Assembly (NCBI RefSeq): GCF_017753665.1
Contig: NZ_CP072524.1
Location: 682,001 to 746,000 of the forward strand
Reading direction: 5' to 3'
Length of the DNA stretch: 64,000 bases
Source of the DNA: Neisseria sicca
Lineage (GTDB): Bacteria > Pseudomonadota > Gammaproteobacteria > Burkholderiales > Neisseriaceae
The position numbers and the translations under genes are program-made. The notes beneath the pieces were generated by a model. That model did no database searches and was not told the DNA's origin. It saw only the letters and a list, made by a program, of their open reading frames with translations. Positions 52,297 to 61,354 of this stretch are shown here, piece after piece; within the stretch, counting starts at the first letter, position 1, and the number at the start of each line of letters is the position of its first letter.

Positions 52297-55200
52297 TTAC
52301 AGCCATTGTGCCAAAGATTCGGTATCCAAGTCCCATTGCCAGATGCCGTTGTCCGTGCCGTCCAATCCGCGCAGGAAGAGGTATCGGATGGCGATTTTGG
52401 GTAACGGTTTGCCGCGCAGTTTGAAATAGCGGGCTACGGCGATGGCGTAGATGAGCGCTTGCAGGTAGTAGTGGTGGTCTGCTACGGCTTCGTTCATGGC
52501 TTGTTGCGTATAAGCTTCGGCGTTGTCGCCCAGATGGTTGGATTTGTAATCGATGATGCACACGAGGTCGTCTGAATCTTGGCAGACCATGTCGATGAAG
52601 CCGTTGAGAAAGCCTTGTACATCTTGGAAATCCAATCTTTCTGCGGCTTCGATACATTCCGGCGGCAGTGAACTGTTTTCGCGGGCAAACCAGCGGCGCA
52701 GGTCATGGAGTTTAAAGTCTTCGGTGTAGAGGGTGAATCCCATTTCAGGAAGGCGGCGTTCGGGTGGGATTTCAGACAGGCTTTGTGCAGAAAGGCGCGT
52801 TTTACGGCAGGTGTCGAGCATTTGTTTGACGGCATCTGTCCAGAGTAGGTCGAAGCCGTAGCGGGTCAAGGTTTCGGCTATCAGGTTGCTTTGGTTTTCG
52901 GCGCTTTGGGCAAAGTCGAATTTTTCCAACATTTCATGCAGACAGACGCCGGCGTTGGCGCCGCGCGGGAAATGGTGAATGTCGGCATTTGGGAGGTCGT
53001 CTGAAACGGGGAGGGTGTTTTCAGACGACCTTTCTGTTTCGGCGGCGGTTTCTGCGGGGTCGAGGGCGGGTTGTAATTCTTCGCGCTCGTCGTCTCGGGT
53101 TTTGACTTGGCGGCTGAGGCCGGTAAAGCTGGTATGTCGGATAAACTGAAATCCGCGGGCGGGGATAACGGCGGCTTGATAGAGGTCGTCTGAAAGTTGG
53201 CGGTTTTGCGCGGCAGCGGGTTGCGGCGCGTCTTCGGAAAAGCTGAAGTCGGTATGTTCGGGGGGATTGTTGAGGAAACGCAGCCAGTTGTTTTTCAGCA
53301 TTTGTAGCTCGCCTAGGGCTTTGTTTGCTTTGCGCTCTTGGTCATAGGCTTGGCGGGTATCCGCCCGATTGCTGTCGGCGCTGCCTTCAAGCAGGTAGGC
53401 GAAAGGGGAATCGGCGGTATCGCCGCAATGGGCGGCATAGAGGACGAGCTGCTCTTCGGCGCGGGTCAGCGCAACGTAAAGCAGGCGCAGGCGTTCTGCC
53501 ATTTCTTCGTCGGCAAGGTGGATGCGGTCTTCATCGTTAAGTTGCGTTTTGGCAAGCAGTTCCGTGGTGTGGGCGGCGGAGTGGAGGATTTGCCAATCGG
53601 CGGGCTTCATGTCTTTCGCGTCCCAAACGAAAGGGCAATAGACCAAAGGATATTGCAAACCTTTGGAGGCATGCATGGTCACGATTTTGACCAGTGCTTC
53701 GTCGCTTTCAAGCCGTAAAAGCCCTGATTCGCCGACGGAACGGTCTTGCGCCAGACTGATTTGGTCGTTGAGCCATTGGTGCAGGGCGGCGGGGCTGAGG
53801 CTTTGTCCTTCTTCTTCGGAGAGGCATTCTAAAAGCTGATGGAAATTGGTGAGGCCGCGCTCGTCGCCACGTGCAAGCAGTCCGGTTTCGATGCCGTGCA
53901 ACGAGGAGAAGTATTGCAACGCGGCATAAATCCCGCTTTTCCGCCAAATGGCGACGGATTCGGCGGCGGTGTTTATCCAGTTTAATAATTCGGCTTCGTT
54001 GCGGTTGAGTTGATACAGGGCTTGCGCGTCGTAGCCGAACAATGTGCCGGATAAGACGAAGCGTAACGAGCCGATTTGTCCGGGATTTAGCCAGTAATCC
54101 AACAGCGCGGCAAGGGCGAGGGCTTCAGGCGTGGTGAAAACCGATTCCCTTGAGAGCAAAACGCTTTGTATGCCGCGCGTTTTCAACGATTTTGCTACCA
54201 TCACTCCTTCGTTAAACGTCCTGACCAAGACGGCAATGTCGCCCGAAACGACCGGTCTGTCTTTGAATTTCAGACGACCTTCGGCAGCTTCGTTGAGCGT
54301 GTGGGCAATTTCGTCGGCGCAATATTCGGATGCACGGCGGCGCAAGATGTCTTTGTTGAGCACTTCGTCGTCTTTGCCGTTTAGCCAGCGTATCTGTATG
54401 GCGGTGCGGGGCGGCGAAAGCCGACTTTCGGAACGTGCGGCGCCGACTTCGGTATAGTCGATGCCGTCCAAGACGAAAGGGCGGTTTTTGCAGCGGAACA
54501 ATGCGCCTATGCCGTTAATCAGCTTGGCATGGCTGCGGTAATTGGTCGCCAGTGTGTAGCTGTGTTGTGCGTCGGCTGCGGCTTGCAGATAGGCGTAAAT
54601 GTCGGCGCCGCGAAAGCTGTAAATTGCTTGCTTGGGGTCGCCGACTAGGAATAAAGGCTTGTTTTGGCTGATGAAGATTTTTCGGAAAATCTCGTATTGC
54701 AGCGGGTCGGTGTCTTGAAATTCGTCAATCAAGGCGATGCGCCAGTTCTGCGCCACCGCCTGAGCCAGCGAGTCTGCCTGCGGGTTGTCGGTCAATGCGT
54801 CGTAAACATCCAGCAGCAAATCGTCGAAACCACGTTCGCGCTTGGATTTTTTCTGTTCGCTCAGGCTGGCATTAAGATGGTCGAGCAGGTCGAGGTGGAG
54901 CAGGGTAAGCGTCTCTTCTTCGGCTTGCGCAATGGCAGCCGAATCTGCGCCGAGATTCGCCAATATCTGCAAATCGGCAAAGGCGGCAGCATCGGGCGTA
55001 TTGCCTTTTTTGACTTTGGACGCTAAAGCTTCTACGGCAAACATGGGCAGCTTTTCTGACGTCGTTTTGCCAAAAGAAGGAAGGGCATCGGATTGGGCGG
55101 CGGATTGGAGTTCGAGAAAGACGGTTTTGAATGTTTTTTCACGATATGAGTTGCTATCCAATATCGGACGAATGCGCCAGAATGTTTCTTCCAAAGCATC

Positions 55201-55938
55201 CAGTTTGGAACGTACTTTTTCCCATGTTTTCCGAAAGTTTTCCTGCGCGGCGACTAAGTCTGTTTCAGGTCGTCTGAAAACCAAATACGGACGGCTGACG
55301 AACTTTTGTATTGCCGCCAGCATGGTTTGCGGCGTTTGGCGGTGTTCAAATACCAGCTTCGCTAGAATGGGATCATTGACGATGCGGTCGCGCCAAAAAT
55401 CTTGGGCAGGAATCAGCAGGCGGTCACGGTTGTCTTCGGTCAACTCGACATCCATAGGCGCGCGGCACAAAAACGCATAATCGCGCAAAATGCGTTGACA
55501 GAAACCGTGAATGGTATAAATCGCGGCGTTGTCAAATTGTCCGATGGCGGCTTTGAGGCGGACAATCAGTCGCGCCCGACTTTCTTGAGCCAATGCCTGT
55601 TTGAGCAAGCCGGTCAAAAACACATCACCCAGATGATTATCTCGGCAGTATGTTTCGAGGTCGTCTGAAAGATTGTCTGTATCTTCCACGCTTTCCAAAG
55701 CCTGCAATACTTCGTCCAAACGCGCGCGCAAACGGGTTTTCAATTCCGCCGTCGCCGCTTTGGTAAAAGTAACGGTCAAAATGCTTTCGACCGGCATCTG
55801 CTCAAGCACGACCAAGCGCGTGAACAACGCTGCAATGCCGTAGGTTTTGCCCGTACCGGCAGAGGCTTCAATCAGATTGGTGCCTGATATGGCGATGCTT
55901 AAAGGATCGAAGGCTGGAATGGGGGCGTTGGCAGGCAT
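52297..55938 (-). CDS. recB: Exodeoxyribonuclease V beta subunit
   Basis: 1213 residues, slightly longer than E. coli RecB (1180). UvrD-like helicase: Walker A ASAGTGKTYGIAALF near residue 25, VTFTKAATAELKTR, motif II LIDEFQDTDP, motif III VGDPKQAIYSFRGADI, and late motifs TMHASKGLQYPLVYCP and LYVALTRAEEQL. The C-terminal nuclease has DLVCIIDYKSNHLG. With RecC and RecD (not here) it resects double-strand breaks, important for transformation and pilin variation. ATG 55938 begins MPANAPIPAFDPLSIAISG without a clear RBS; an earlier in-frame TTG is less likely. Several DUS lie in the coding sequence. A single DUS follows at about 52272. Confidence 0.94.
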   Translation of the reverse strand: MPANAPIPAFDPLSIAISGTNLIEASAGTGKTYGIAALFTRLVVLEQMPVESILTVTFTKAATAELKTRLRARLDEVLQALESVEDTDNLSDDLETYCRDNHLGDVFLTGLLKQALAQESRARLIVRLKAAIGQFDNAAIYTIHGFCQRILRDYAFLCRAPMDVELTEDNRDRLLIPAQDFWRDRIVNDPILAKLVFEHRQTPQTMLAAIQKFVSRPYLVFRRPETDLVAAQENFRKTWEKVRSKLDALEETFWRIRPILDSNSYREKTFKTVFLELQSAAQSDALPSFGKTTSEKLPMFAVEALASKVKKGNTPDAAAFADLQILANLGADSAAIAQAEEETLTLLHLDLLDHLNASLSEQKKSKRERGFDDLLLDVYDALTDNPQADSLAQAVAQNWRIALIDEFQDTDPLQYEIFRKIFISQNKPLFLVGDPKQAIYSFRGADIYAYLQAAADAQHSYTLATNYRSHAKLINGIGALFRCKNRPFVLDGIDYTEVGAARSESRLSPPRTAIQIRWLNGKDDEVLNKDILRRRASEYCADEIAHTLNEAAEGRLKFKDRPVVSGDIAVLVRTFNEGVMVAKSLKTRGIQSVLLSRESVFTTPEALALAALLDYWLNPGQIGSLRFVLSGTLFGYDAQALYQLNRNEAELLNWINTAAESVAIWRKSGIYAALQYFSSLHGIETGLLARGDERGLTNFHQLLECLSEEEGQSLSPAALHQWLNDQISLAQDRSVGESGLLRLESDEALVKIVTMHASKGLQYPLVYCPFVWDAKDMKPADWQILHSAAHTTELLAKTQLNDEDRIHLADEEMAERLRLLYVALTRAEEQLVLYAAHCGDTADSPFAYLLEGSADSNRADTRQAYDQERKANKALGELQMLKNNWLRFLNNPPEHTDFSFSEDAPQPAAAQNRQLSDDLYQAAVIPARGFQFIRHTSFTGLSRQVKTRDDEREELQPALDPAETAAETERSSENTLPVSDDLPNADIHHFPRGANAGVCLHEMLEKFDFAQSAENQSNLIAETLTRYGFDLLWTDAVKQMLDTCRKTRLSAQSLSEIPPERRLPEMGFTLYTEDFKLHDLRRWFARENSSLPPECIEAAERLDFQDVQGFLNGFIDMVCQDSDDLVCIIDYKSNHLGDNAEAYTQQAMNEAVADHHYYLQALIYAIAVARYFKLRGKPLPKIAIRYLFLRGLDGTDNGIWQWDLDTESLAQWL

Positions 55939-56124
55939 GGTAAAAGGAGAATGAGTTAAGGAATAACAGGATACAGAGATAATTTTGCTCTTGCGCTTTA
56001 GATTGGTTCCCAATCTTCACCGTTTAAATCGGCTATATTTTTCGCTATTGCCGAAGCGTTGTTGGATTTGTTGTCCGACTTGCCGAGACGGACAATATTG
56101 TTCTGTCTTATCATCAGGTAATTT
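55939..56124. other. Leader of recB
   Basis: AT-rich sequence with no gene; no promoter could be assigned. It is followed by a long Correia element and then the metY terminator. Confidence 0.4.
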
Positions 56125-56280
56125 TATAGTGGATTAACTTTAAACCAGTACGGCGTTGCCTCGCCTTAGCTCAAAGAGAACGATTCTCTAAGGTGCTGAA
56201 GCACCAAGTGAATCGGTTCCGTACTATCTGTACTGTCTGCGGCTTCGTCGCCTTGTCCTGATTTTTGTTAATCCACTATA
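56125..56280. repeat. Correia repeat enclosed element, long form (156 bp)
   Basis: Standard ends and both internal hairpins. The right inner end reads GATTTTTGTTAATCCACTATA rather than the ATTTAAATTTAAT form of the other copies, so it is a mixed-end element. Confidence 0.95.
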
Positions 56281-56336
56281 TTCTGTGTATACGATACCAA
56301 AATGCTTGGTATTGGAGCATAACATTGGAATTGAAA

Positions 56337-56400
56337 AAAAAAGGTCGTCTGAAGACAAGTATTTTCCTAAACGGAGAAATGATTTTCAGACGACCTTTTT
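56337..56400 (-). terminator. Paired-DUS terminator of metY
   Basis: A stem of about 14 bp with one imperfect position and a loop of about 30 nt. On the minus strand it ends in nine T residues. Confidence 0.8.
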
Positions 56401-56440
56401 AAGCAGAGGCTTTTTTCATCTGAGTACGGTGGTTATTTAC

Positions 56441-57718
56441 CTATACCCGTGCCGCTTCCAATGCCTGCGCCAAGTCGGCAAGCAAATCATCGATATGCTC
56501 GATGCCCACGCTCAGGCGTACCATATCGGGACTGACACCCGCTGCGGCAAGTTCGGTATCGTCAAGCTGGCGGTGGGTAGTGGTGGCGGGATGGGTGGCA
56601 AGCGATTTGGCATCGCCGATATTCACTAAGCGCAGGAAGAGTTGCAGTGCGTCGATGAATTTTGTACCCGCTTCGCGTCCGCCTTTAATGCCGAAACTCA
56701 GCAAACCGGAGGCTTTGCCGCCGTAGTCGCGGTCGATTAAGTTTTTGTACGGGCTGTCAGGCAAGGCAGGATAGTTTACCCATTCGACCTGCGGGTGTTT
56801 CTTTAAGAATTCGGCTACTTTCAAGGCGTTTTCACAATGACGCTCCATACGCAGGGCGAGGGTTTCCAAACCTTGCAGCAGTAAAAATGCGCTGTGCGGC
56901 GATAGGGCGGCACCGGTATTGCGCAGCGGGACGACGCGGGCGCGGGCGATGTAGGCGGCCGCACCAAAATGCTCGCAGTAGTTTACTCCGTGGTAAGACG
57001 GGTCCGGCTGGTTGAAGGTTCGGTCAAAACGCGGATTGCCTGCCCATTCGAATTTGCCGCCGTCGATAATGGCACCGCCAATCGTTGTGCCGTGGCCGCC
57101 GATATATTTGGTCAAGGATTGGATAACGATGTCGGCACCGTGTTCGATGGGGCGGAACAGCGTGGGCGTAGCGACGGTGTTGTCCACCATCAGTGGCAGC
57201 CCTTGAGCGTGTGAGGCTTGGGCAAATGCCTGAATATCGACGACATTGATGGCGGGATTGCCGATGGATTCGCAATACACCAGTTTGGTTCGGCTGTCGG
57301 TATTGGCGGCGATTTCTTCGGGTTTGGCAGGATCGATAAAGCGCACTTCTATGCCTTGGCGCGGCAGGCTGTGGGCAAAGAAATTGTATGTGCCGCCGTA
57401 GAGGGTTTTGGTTGCGATGATGTTGTCGCCTGCTTCAACCAATGTTTGAACGGCATAGGTAATTGCCGCCATACCGCTGGCAACAGCCAATGCGGCAATG
57501 CCTCCTTCCAAACGGGCGACACGTTCTTCCAAAACGGCGGTGGTCGGATTCATGATGCGGGTGTAGATATTGCCCGCAACATCAAGGTTAAACAGGTCTG
57601 CGCCATGCTGCGTGTTGTCGAAAGTGTAGGAAGTGGTTTGGTAAATCGGGACGGCAGCGGATTTGGTGGTCGGATCGGATTGATAGCCTGCGTGCAAGGC
57701 GATAGTTTCCCGTTTCAT
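56441..57718 (-). CDS. metY: O-acetylhomoserine sulfhydrylase
   Basis: 425 residues, the long Cys/Met PLP enzyme typical of MetY/Met17. The PLP lysine is in VIQSLTKYIGGHGTTIGG; RIMNPTTAVLEERVARLEGG, the FNQPDPSYHGVNY insertion and RLVNIGDAKSLATHPATTTHRQL identify it against shorter MetB/MetC relatives. It makes homocysteine (or methionine) directly from O-acetylhomoserine and sulfide (or methanethiol). AAGGA precedes the ATG. The gene lies just beyond the gyrA terminator on the same strand. Confidence 0.94.
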   Translation of the reverse strand: MKRETIALHAGYQSDPTTKSAAVPIYQTTSYTFDNTQHGADLFNLDVAGNIYTRIMNPTTAVLEERVARLEGGIAALAVASGMAAITYAVQTLVEAGDNIIATKTLYGGTYNFFAHSLPRQGIEVRFIDPAKPEEIAANTDSRTKLVYCESIGNPAINVVDIQAFAQASHAQGLPLMVDNTVATPTLFRPIEHGADIVIQSLTKYIGGHGTTIGGAIIDGGKFEWAGNPRFDRTFNQPDPSYHGVNYCEHFGAAAYIARARVVPLRNTGAALSPHSAFLLLQGLETLALRMERHCENALKVAEFLKKHPQVEWVNYPALPDSPYKNLIDRDYGGKASGLLSFGIKGGREAGTKFIDALQLFLRLVNIGDAKSLATHPATTTHRQLDDTELAAAGVSPDMVRLSVGIEHIDDLLADLAQALEAARV

Positions 57719-57756
57719 ATGAATATCCTTGTAGTGAATTAAACGTTAATAAATAG

Positions 57757-57796
57757 AGGCCGTCTGAAAAAACGTAGATTGTTTTTCAGACGGCCT
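57757..57796 (-). terminator. Paired-DUS hairpin of canonical dialect behind gyrA
   Basis: AGGCCGTCTGAAAAA and TTTTTCAGACGGCCT form a 15-bp stem. This is the gonococcal/meningococcal uptake word, not the AGGTCGTCTGAA form used in nearly every other pair in the window. Confidence 0.8.
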
Positions 57797-57806
57797 GTTT
57801 CTTGCT

Positions 57807-60572
57807 TTATTGCGGTGTATTGTCTTCTGTCGTTACGTTTGACTCGGTAGTGTTTTCTTCATCTGAAGCTGACGCGTCTTCCGGCTCTTCCGCTACCCGC
57901 TCGAGGCTGACCAGTTGCTCGCCTTCGTCCAGATTAATCAGGCGCACGCCTGCTGCGGCGCGGCCGGTTTCGCGGATTTGTTCGACTTTGGTGCGGATGA
58001 GGACGCCGCCACTGGTAATCAGCATCAGGTCGTCGGTTTCGCCAACCAAGGTTGCGGCGACCAAATCGCCGTTGCGCTCGCCGGTGTTGATGGCGATATT
58101 GCCTTGTCCGCCTTTGTTTTTGCGGCTGTAATCGGCAATCGGGGTACGTTTGCCGTAACCGTTGGCGGTGGCGGTCAGCACTTGCAAATCGCTTTGTGCG
58201 GCTTCTGGTGCAAAGGTAATCAGGCTGACGATTTTGCCGTCGGCAGGCAGGCGCATACCGCGCAGGCCACCGCTGCCGCGACCGGACGGACGCACGCCGT
58301 GTTTGCCGCTTGGCAGGGCATTTTCGTTGTCAGCGGTTTCGTCTTCGAGGTCGTCTGAAATTTCGGTTTCGATATCGGCATCTTCTGCTTCGTCGTTACC
58401 GGATTTTTCCCAGTATTCGTTGAAACGGATGGCTTTGCCCAAGTTGGAGAACAGCATGATGTCGTCCGAGCCGCTGGTTTGCGCGGCGCCGACGAGGTAG
58501 TCGCCTTCTTTGAGCGCGATGGCTTTGATGCCTTGGCTGCGGACGTTTTTAAAGGCTGAAAGCTGGACTTTTTTCACCATGCCTTGTGCGGTGGCGAAGA
58601 AGACGTATTGGTCTTCGGGGAACTCGCGCACGGCGAGGATGGCGCTGACTTTTTCGCCTTCTTCCAACTGGATGACGTTGTTAATCGGGCGGCCGCGGCT
58701 GTTGCGTCCGCCTTCGGGCAGCTTGTAAACCTTAATCCAGTGGCACTTGCCGAGGTTGGTGAAACACATCAAATAGTCATGCGTGTTCGCAACGAACAGG
58801 GTTTCGATGAAGTCTTCATCTTTGGTGGCCGCCGCCTGTTTGCCGCGTCCGCCGCGACGCTGCGCCTGATAGTCGGTGGTCGGCTGGGTTTTGATATAGC
58901 CGCCGTGGGTCAGGGTAACGACCATTTCGCGTTGCGGAATCAGGTCTTCATCGGCAATGTCGCCGCCGAACGGGTTGATTTCGCTGCGGCGCTCGTCGCC
59001 GAAATTGGTTTTGGTTTCTTCCAATTCTTCGCGGATGATTTGGGTGATGCGTTCAGGTTTCGCCAAAATGTCCAAAAAGTCGATGATTTTTGCCATGATG
59101 TTTTTGTAGTCGCCGACGATTTCTTCTTGGTCGAGGCCGGTCAGGTTGCGCAGGCTCATGCGCAGGATGGCGTCGGCCTGGATTTCGCTCAGATAATAGC
59201 CTTGTTCTTGTAAGCCGAGGTTGGCGGGCAGGCCTTCGGGACGCGCCATGCGCAGGTCGAGGTCGGTACGGCTCAGCATGTCTTCCACCAAATCGCTGCG
59301 CCATGCGCGGGAGAGCAGTTTTTCTTTGGCTTCGGGCGCATCGGCGGATTCTTTAATCAACCGAATCATCTCGTCGATATTGGACAGGGCGACGGCTTTA
59401 CCTTCGGCGATGTGGCCTTCATGACGCGCTTTTTTCAGGCGGAACAGGGTGCGGCGGGTAACGACTTCGCGACGGTGGCGTAGGAATTCCGCCAAAATCT
59501 GTTTCAGGTTCAACAGGCGCGGCTGACCGTCAACCAAGGCAACCATGTTGATGCCGAAGCTGTCTTGAAGCTGGGTGAGTTTGTAGAGTTGGTTTAAAAC
59601 GACTTCGGCGTTTTCGTTGCGTTTCAATTCGATAACGACGCGCATACCGGATTTGTCGGATTCGTCGCGCAGGTCGGATACGCCTTCCAACGTTTTTTCG
59701 CGCACCAGTTCGCCGATTTTTTCCACCAGCTTGGCTTTGTTCACCTGATACGGGATTTCGTCGATGATGATGGCTTCGCGTTCGCCGTTTTTGCCTATGG
59801 GTTCGATATGGGTTTTACCGCGCATGACGACGCGGCCGCGGCCGGTTTTATAGCCTTCGCGCACGCCGCTCAAGCCGTAGATGGTTGCGCCGGTCGGGAA
59901 ATCGGGGGCTTGCAGGATGTTGATCAATTCGTCGATTTCGGTTTCGGGTTCGTCCAAAAGACGCAGACAGGCGTTGATAGTGTCGGTGAGGTTGTGCGGC
60001 GGGATGTTGGTCGCCATACCGACGGCGATACCGGACGAGCCGTTGACCAAAAGCGCGGGGAAGCGGGTCGGCAACACCAGCGGCTCGTGTTCGCTGCCGT
60101 CGTAGTTTGGGCCGAAATTGACGGTTTCTTCTTCGATATCCGCCAGCATTTCATGGGCGATTTTCGCCATGCGGATTTCGGTATAACGCATCGCCGCGGC
60201 GCCGTCGCCGTCAACCGAACCGAAGTTGCCCTGACCGTCGATTAAGACGTAGCGCATCGAGAAATCCTGCGCCATGCGCACGATGGTGCCGTAAACCGCG
60301 AAATCGCCGTGCGGATGGTATTTACCGATGACGTCGCCGACGATACGCGCCGATTTTTTGTAGGCGGCGTTCCAGTTGTTTTTCAGCTCGTGCATGGCGT
60401 AAAGCACGCGGCGGTGCACCGGCTTCAAACCGTCACGCACATCGGGCAGCGCGCGGCCGACAATCACGCTCATGGCGTAATCGAGATAGCTTTTGCGCAT
60501 TTCGTCTTCAAGGCTGACGGGCAGGGTTTCGAGTGCGAATTTATGGTCGTTGCGTATAGTTGCGTCGGTCAT
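57807..60572 (-). CDS. gyrA: DNA gyrase subunit A with S91F and D95G-type residues
   Basis: 921 residues. The N-terminal breakage-reunion domain has the catalytic Tyr region (AAAMRYTEIRM); the C-terminal DNA-wrapping domain has the GyrA box QRRGGRGK and an acidic insert (about 755-785) usual in Neisseria. It introduces negative supercoils with GyrB. Codons 91 and 95 read TTC (60300-60302) and GGC (60288-60290), giving HPHGDFAVYG where susceptible gonococci have Ser91 and Asp95; these changes are known to cause high-level fluoroquinolone resistance. Nearby residues (AQDFSMRYV) differ from the gonococcal AQNFAMRYV, so the allele is not simply gonococcal. ATG 60572 is used; a start eight codons upstream is unlikely. 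Confidence 0.97.
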   Translation of the reverse strand: MTDATIRNDHKFALETLPVSLEDEMRKSYLDYAMSVIVGRALPDVRDGLKPVHRRVLYAMHELKNNWNAAYKKSARIVGDVIGKYHPHGDFAVYGTIVRMAQDFSMRYVLIDGQGNFGSVDGDGAAAMRYTEIRMAKIAHEMLADIEEETVNFGPNYDGSEHEPLVLPTRFPALLVNGSSGIAVGMATNIPPHNLTDTINACLRLLDEPETEIDELINILQAPDFPTGATIYGLSGVREGYKTGRGRVVMRGKTHIEPIGKNGEREAIIIDEIPYQVNKAKLVEKIGELVREKTLEGVSDLRDESDKSGMRVVIELKRNENAEVVLNQLYKLTQLQDSFGINMVALVDGQPRLLNLKQILAEFLRHRREVVTRRTLFRLKKARHEGHIAEGKAVALSNIDEMIRLIKESADAPEAKEKLLSRAWRSDLVEDMLSRTDLDLRMARPEGLPANLGLQEQGYYLSEIQADAILRMSLRNLTGLDQEEIVGDYKNIMAKIIDFLDILAKPERITQIIREELEETKTNFGDERRSEINPFGGDIADEDLIPQREMVVTLTHGGYIKTQPTTDYQAQRRGGRGKQAAATKDEDFIETLFVANTHDYLMCFTNLGKCHWIKVYKLPEGGRNSRGRPINNVIQLEEGEKVSAILAVREFPEDQYVFFATAQGMVKKVQLSAFKNVRSQGIKAIALKEGDYLVGAAQTSGSDDIMLFSNLGKAIRFNEYWEKSGNDEAEDADIETEISDDLEDETADNENALPSGKHGVRPSGRGSGGLRGMRLPADGKIVSLITFAPEAAQSDLQVLTATANGYGKRTPIADYSRKNKGGQGNIAINTGERNGDLVAATLVGETDDLMLITSGGVLIRTKVEQIRETGRAAAGVRLINLDEGEQLVSLERVAEEPEDASASDEENTTESNVTTEDNTPQ

Positions 60573-60694
60573 GGTTTTCTTTATTTCGTATGGCAAAAAT
60601 TAGCTCGAATTTTAGCATAAAAACGGCTTGGACAGGGCGTTTTGCAGCGTAATGCGGCGAATCCAGGCAACTTGCAGAACGATGGTTGTAAAAT

Positions 60695-60736
60695 AGACAA
60701 AAGGTCGTCTGAAACTTTTCAGACGACCTTTTGTCT
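60695..60736 (-). terminator. Paired-DUS terminator of efp
   Basis: An extended perfect stem of about 20 bp (AGACAAAAGGTCGTCTGAAA) with a tiny loop. On the minus strand TATTTTAC follows. Confidence 0.8.
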
Positions 60737-60753
60737 TGGATTGCAAACGATGC

Positions 60754-61314
60754 TTAAGCGCGTTTGCGGAATTCGCCGGTACGGGTATCGATTTCGACTT
60801 TGTCGCCGTTTTCGATGTAAGACATCACTTGGATTTCAGTGCCGCCGACCAGACGTGCGGTTTTCATCACTTTGCCGGAAGTGTCGCCTTTAACGGCAGG
60901 CTCGGTGTATTCGACTTCGCGTACGATGATGGTGGGCAGCTCGACAGAAATAGGGTTACCTTCGTAGAAGGTTACTTCGCATTGGTCTTCCATACCGTCA
61001 ACGATGAATTTCAACGCGTCGCCGATGTTGTCGGCTTCGATTTCGTATTGGTTGAATTCTTCGTCCATGAAGACGTACATAGGATCGGCAAAGTAGCTGT
61101 AAGTACAGTTTTTGCGGGACAGGATGACGACGTCGAATTTGTCGTCGGCTTTGTAAATGGTTTCGGAAGCGGCACCGGTCAGCAGGTTTTTCAGTTTCAT
61201 GCTGACTTTGGCGGAAGAGCGGCCGCCTTTGATGTATTCGGTTTTTTGAACGACCATAGGATCGTTGCCGACCATGAATACGTTGCCGGCGCGCAGTTCT
61301 TGTGCTGTTTTCAT
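60754..61314 (-). CDS. efp: Elongation factor P
   Basis: 186 residues, three beta-barrel domains. R32 sits in the loop KGGRSSAK, the residue rhamnosylated in beta-proteobacterial EF-P, unlike the lysine modified in E. coli. EF-P relieves ribosome stalling at polyproline. The C terminus DKVEIDTRTGEFRKRA is typical. The ATG at 61314 starts MKTAQELRAGNVF; a longer in-frame extension overlaps the upstream gene and is not real. It follows earP by 40 bp. Confidence 0.96.
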   Translation of the reverse strand: MKTAQELRAGNVFMVGNDPMVVQKTEYIKGGRSSAKVSMKLKNLLTGAASETIYKADDKFDVVILSRKNCTYSYFADPMYVFMDEEFNQYEIEADNIGDALKFIVDGMEDQCEVTFYEGNPISVELPTIIVREVEYTEPAVKGDTSGKVMKTARLVGGTEIQVMSYIENGDKVEIDTRTGEFRKRA

Positions 61315-61354
61315 GTATTGTCCAATCAAATCGGTTGTAAATAAACGCGCTATT

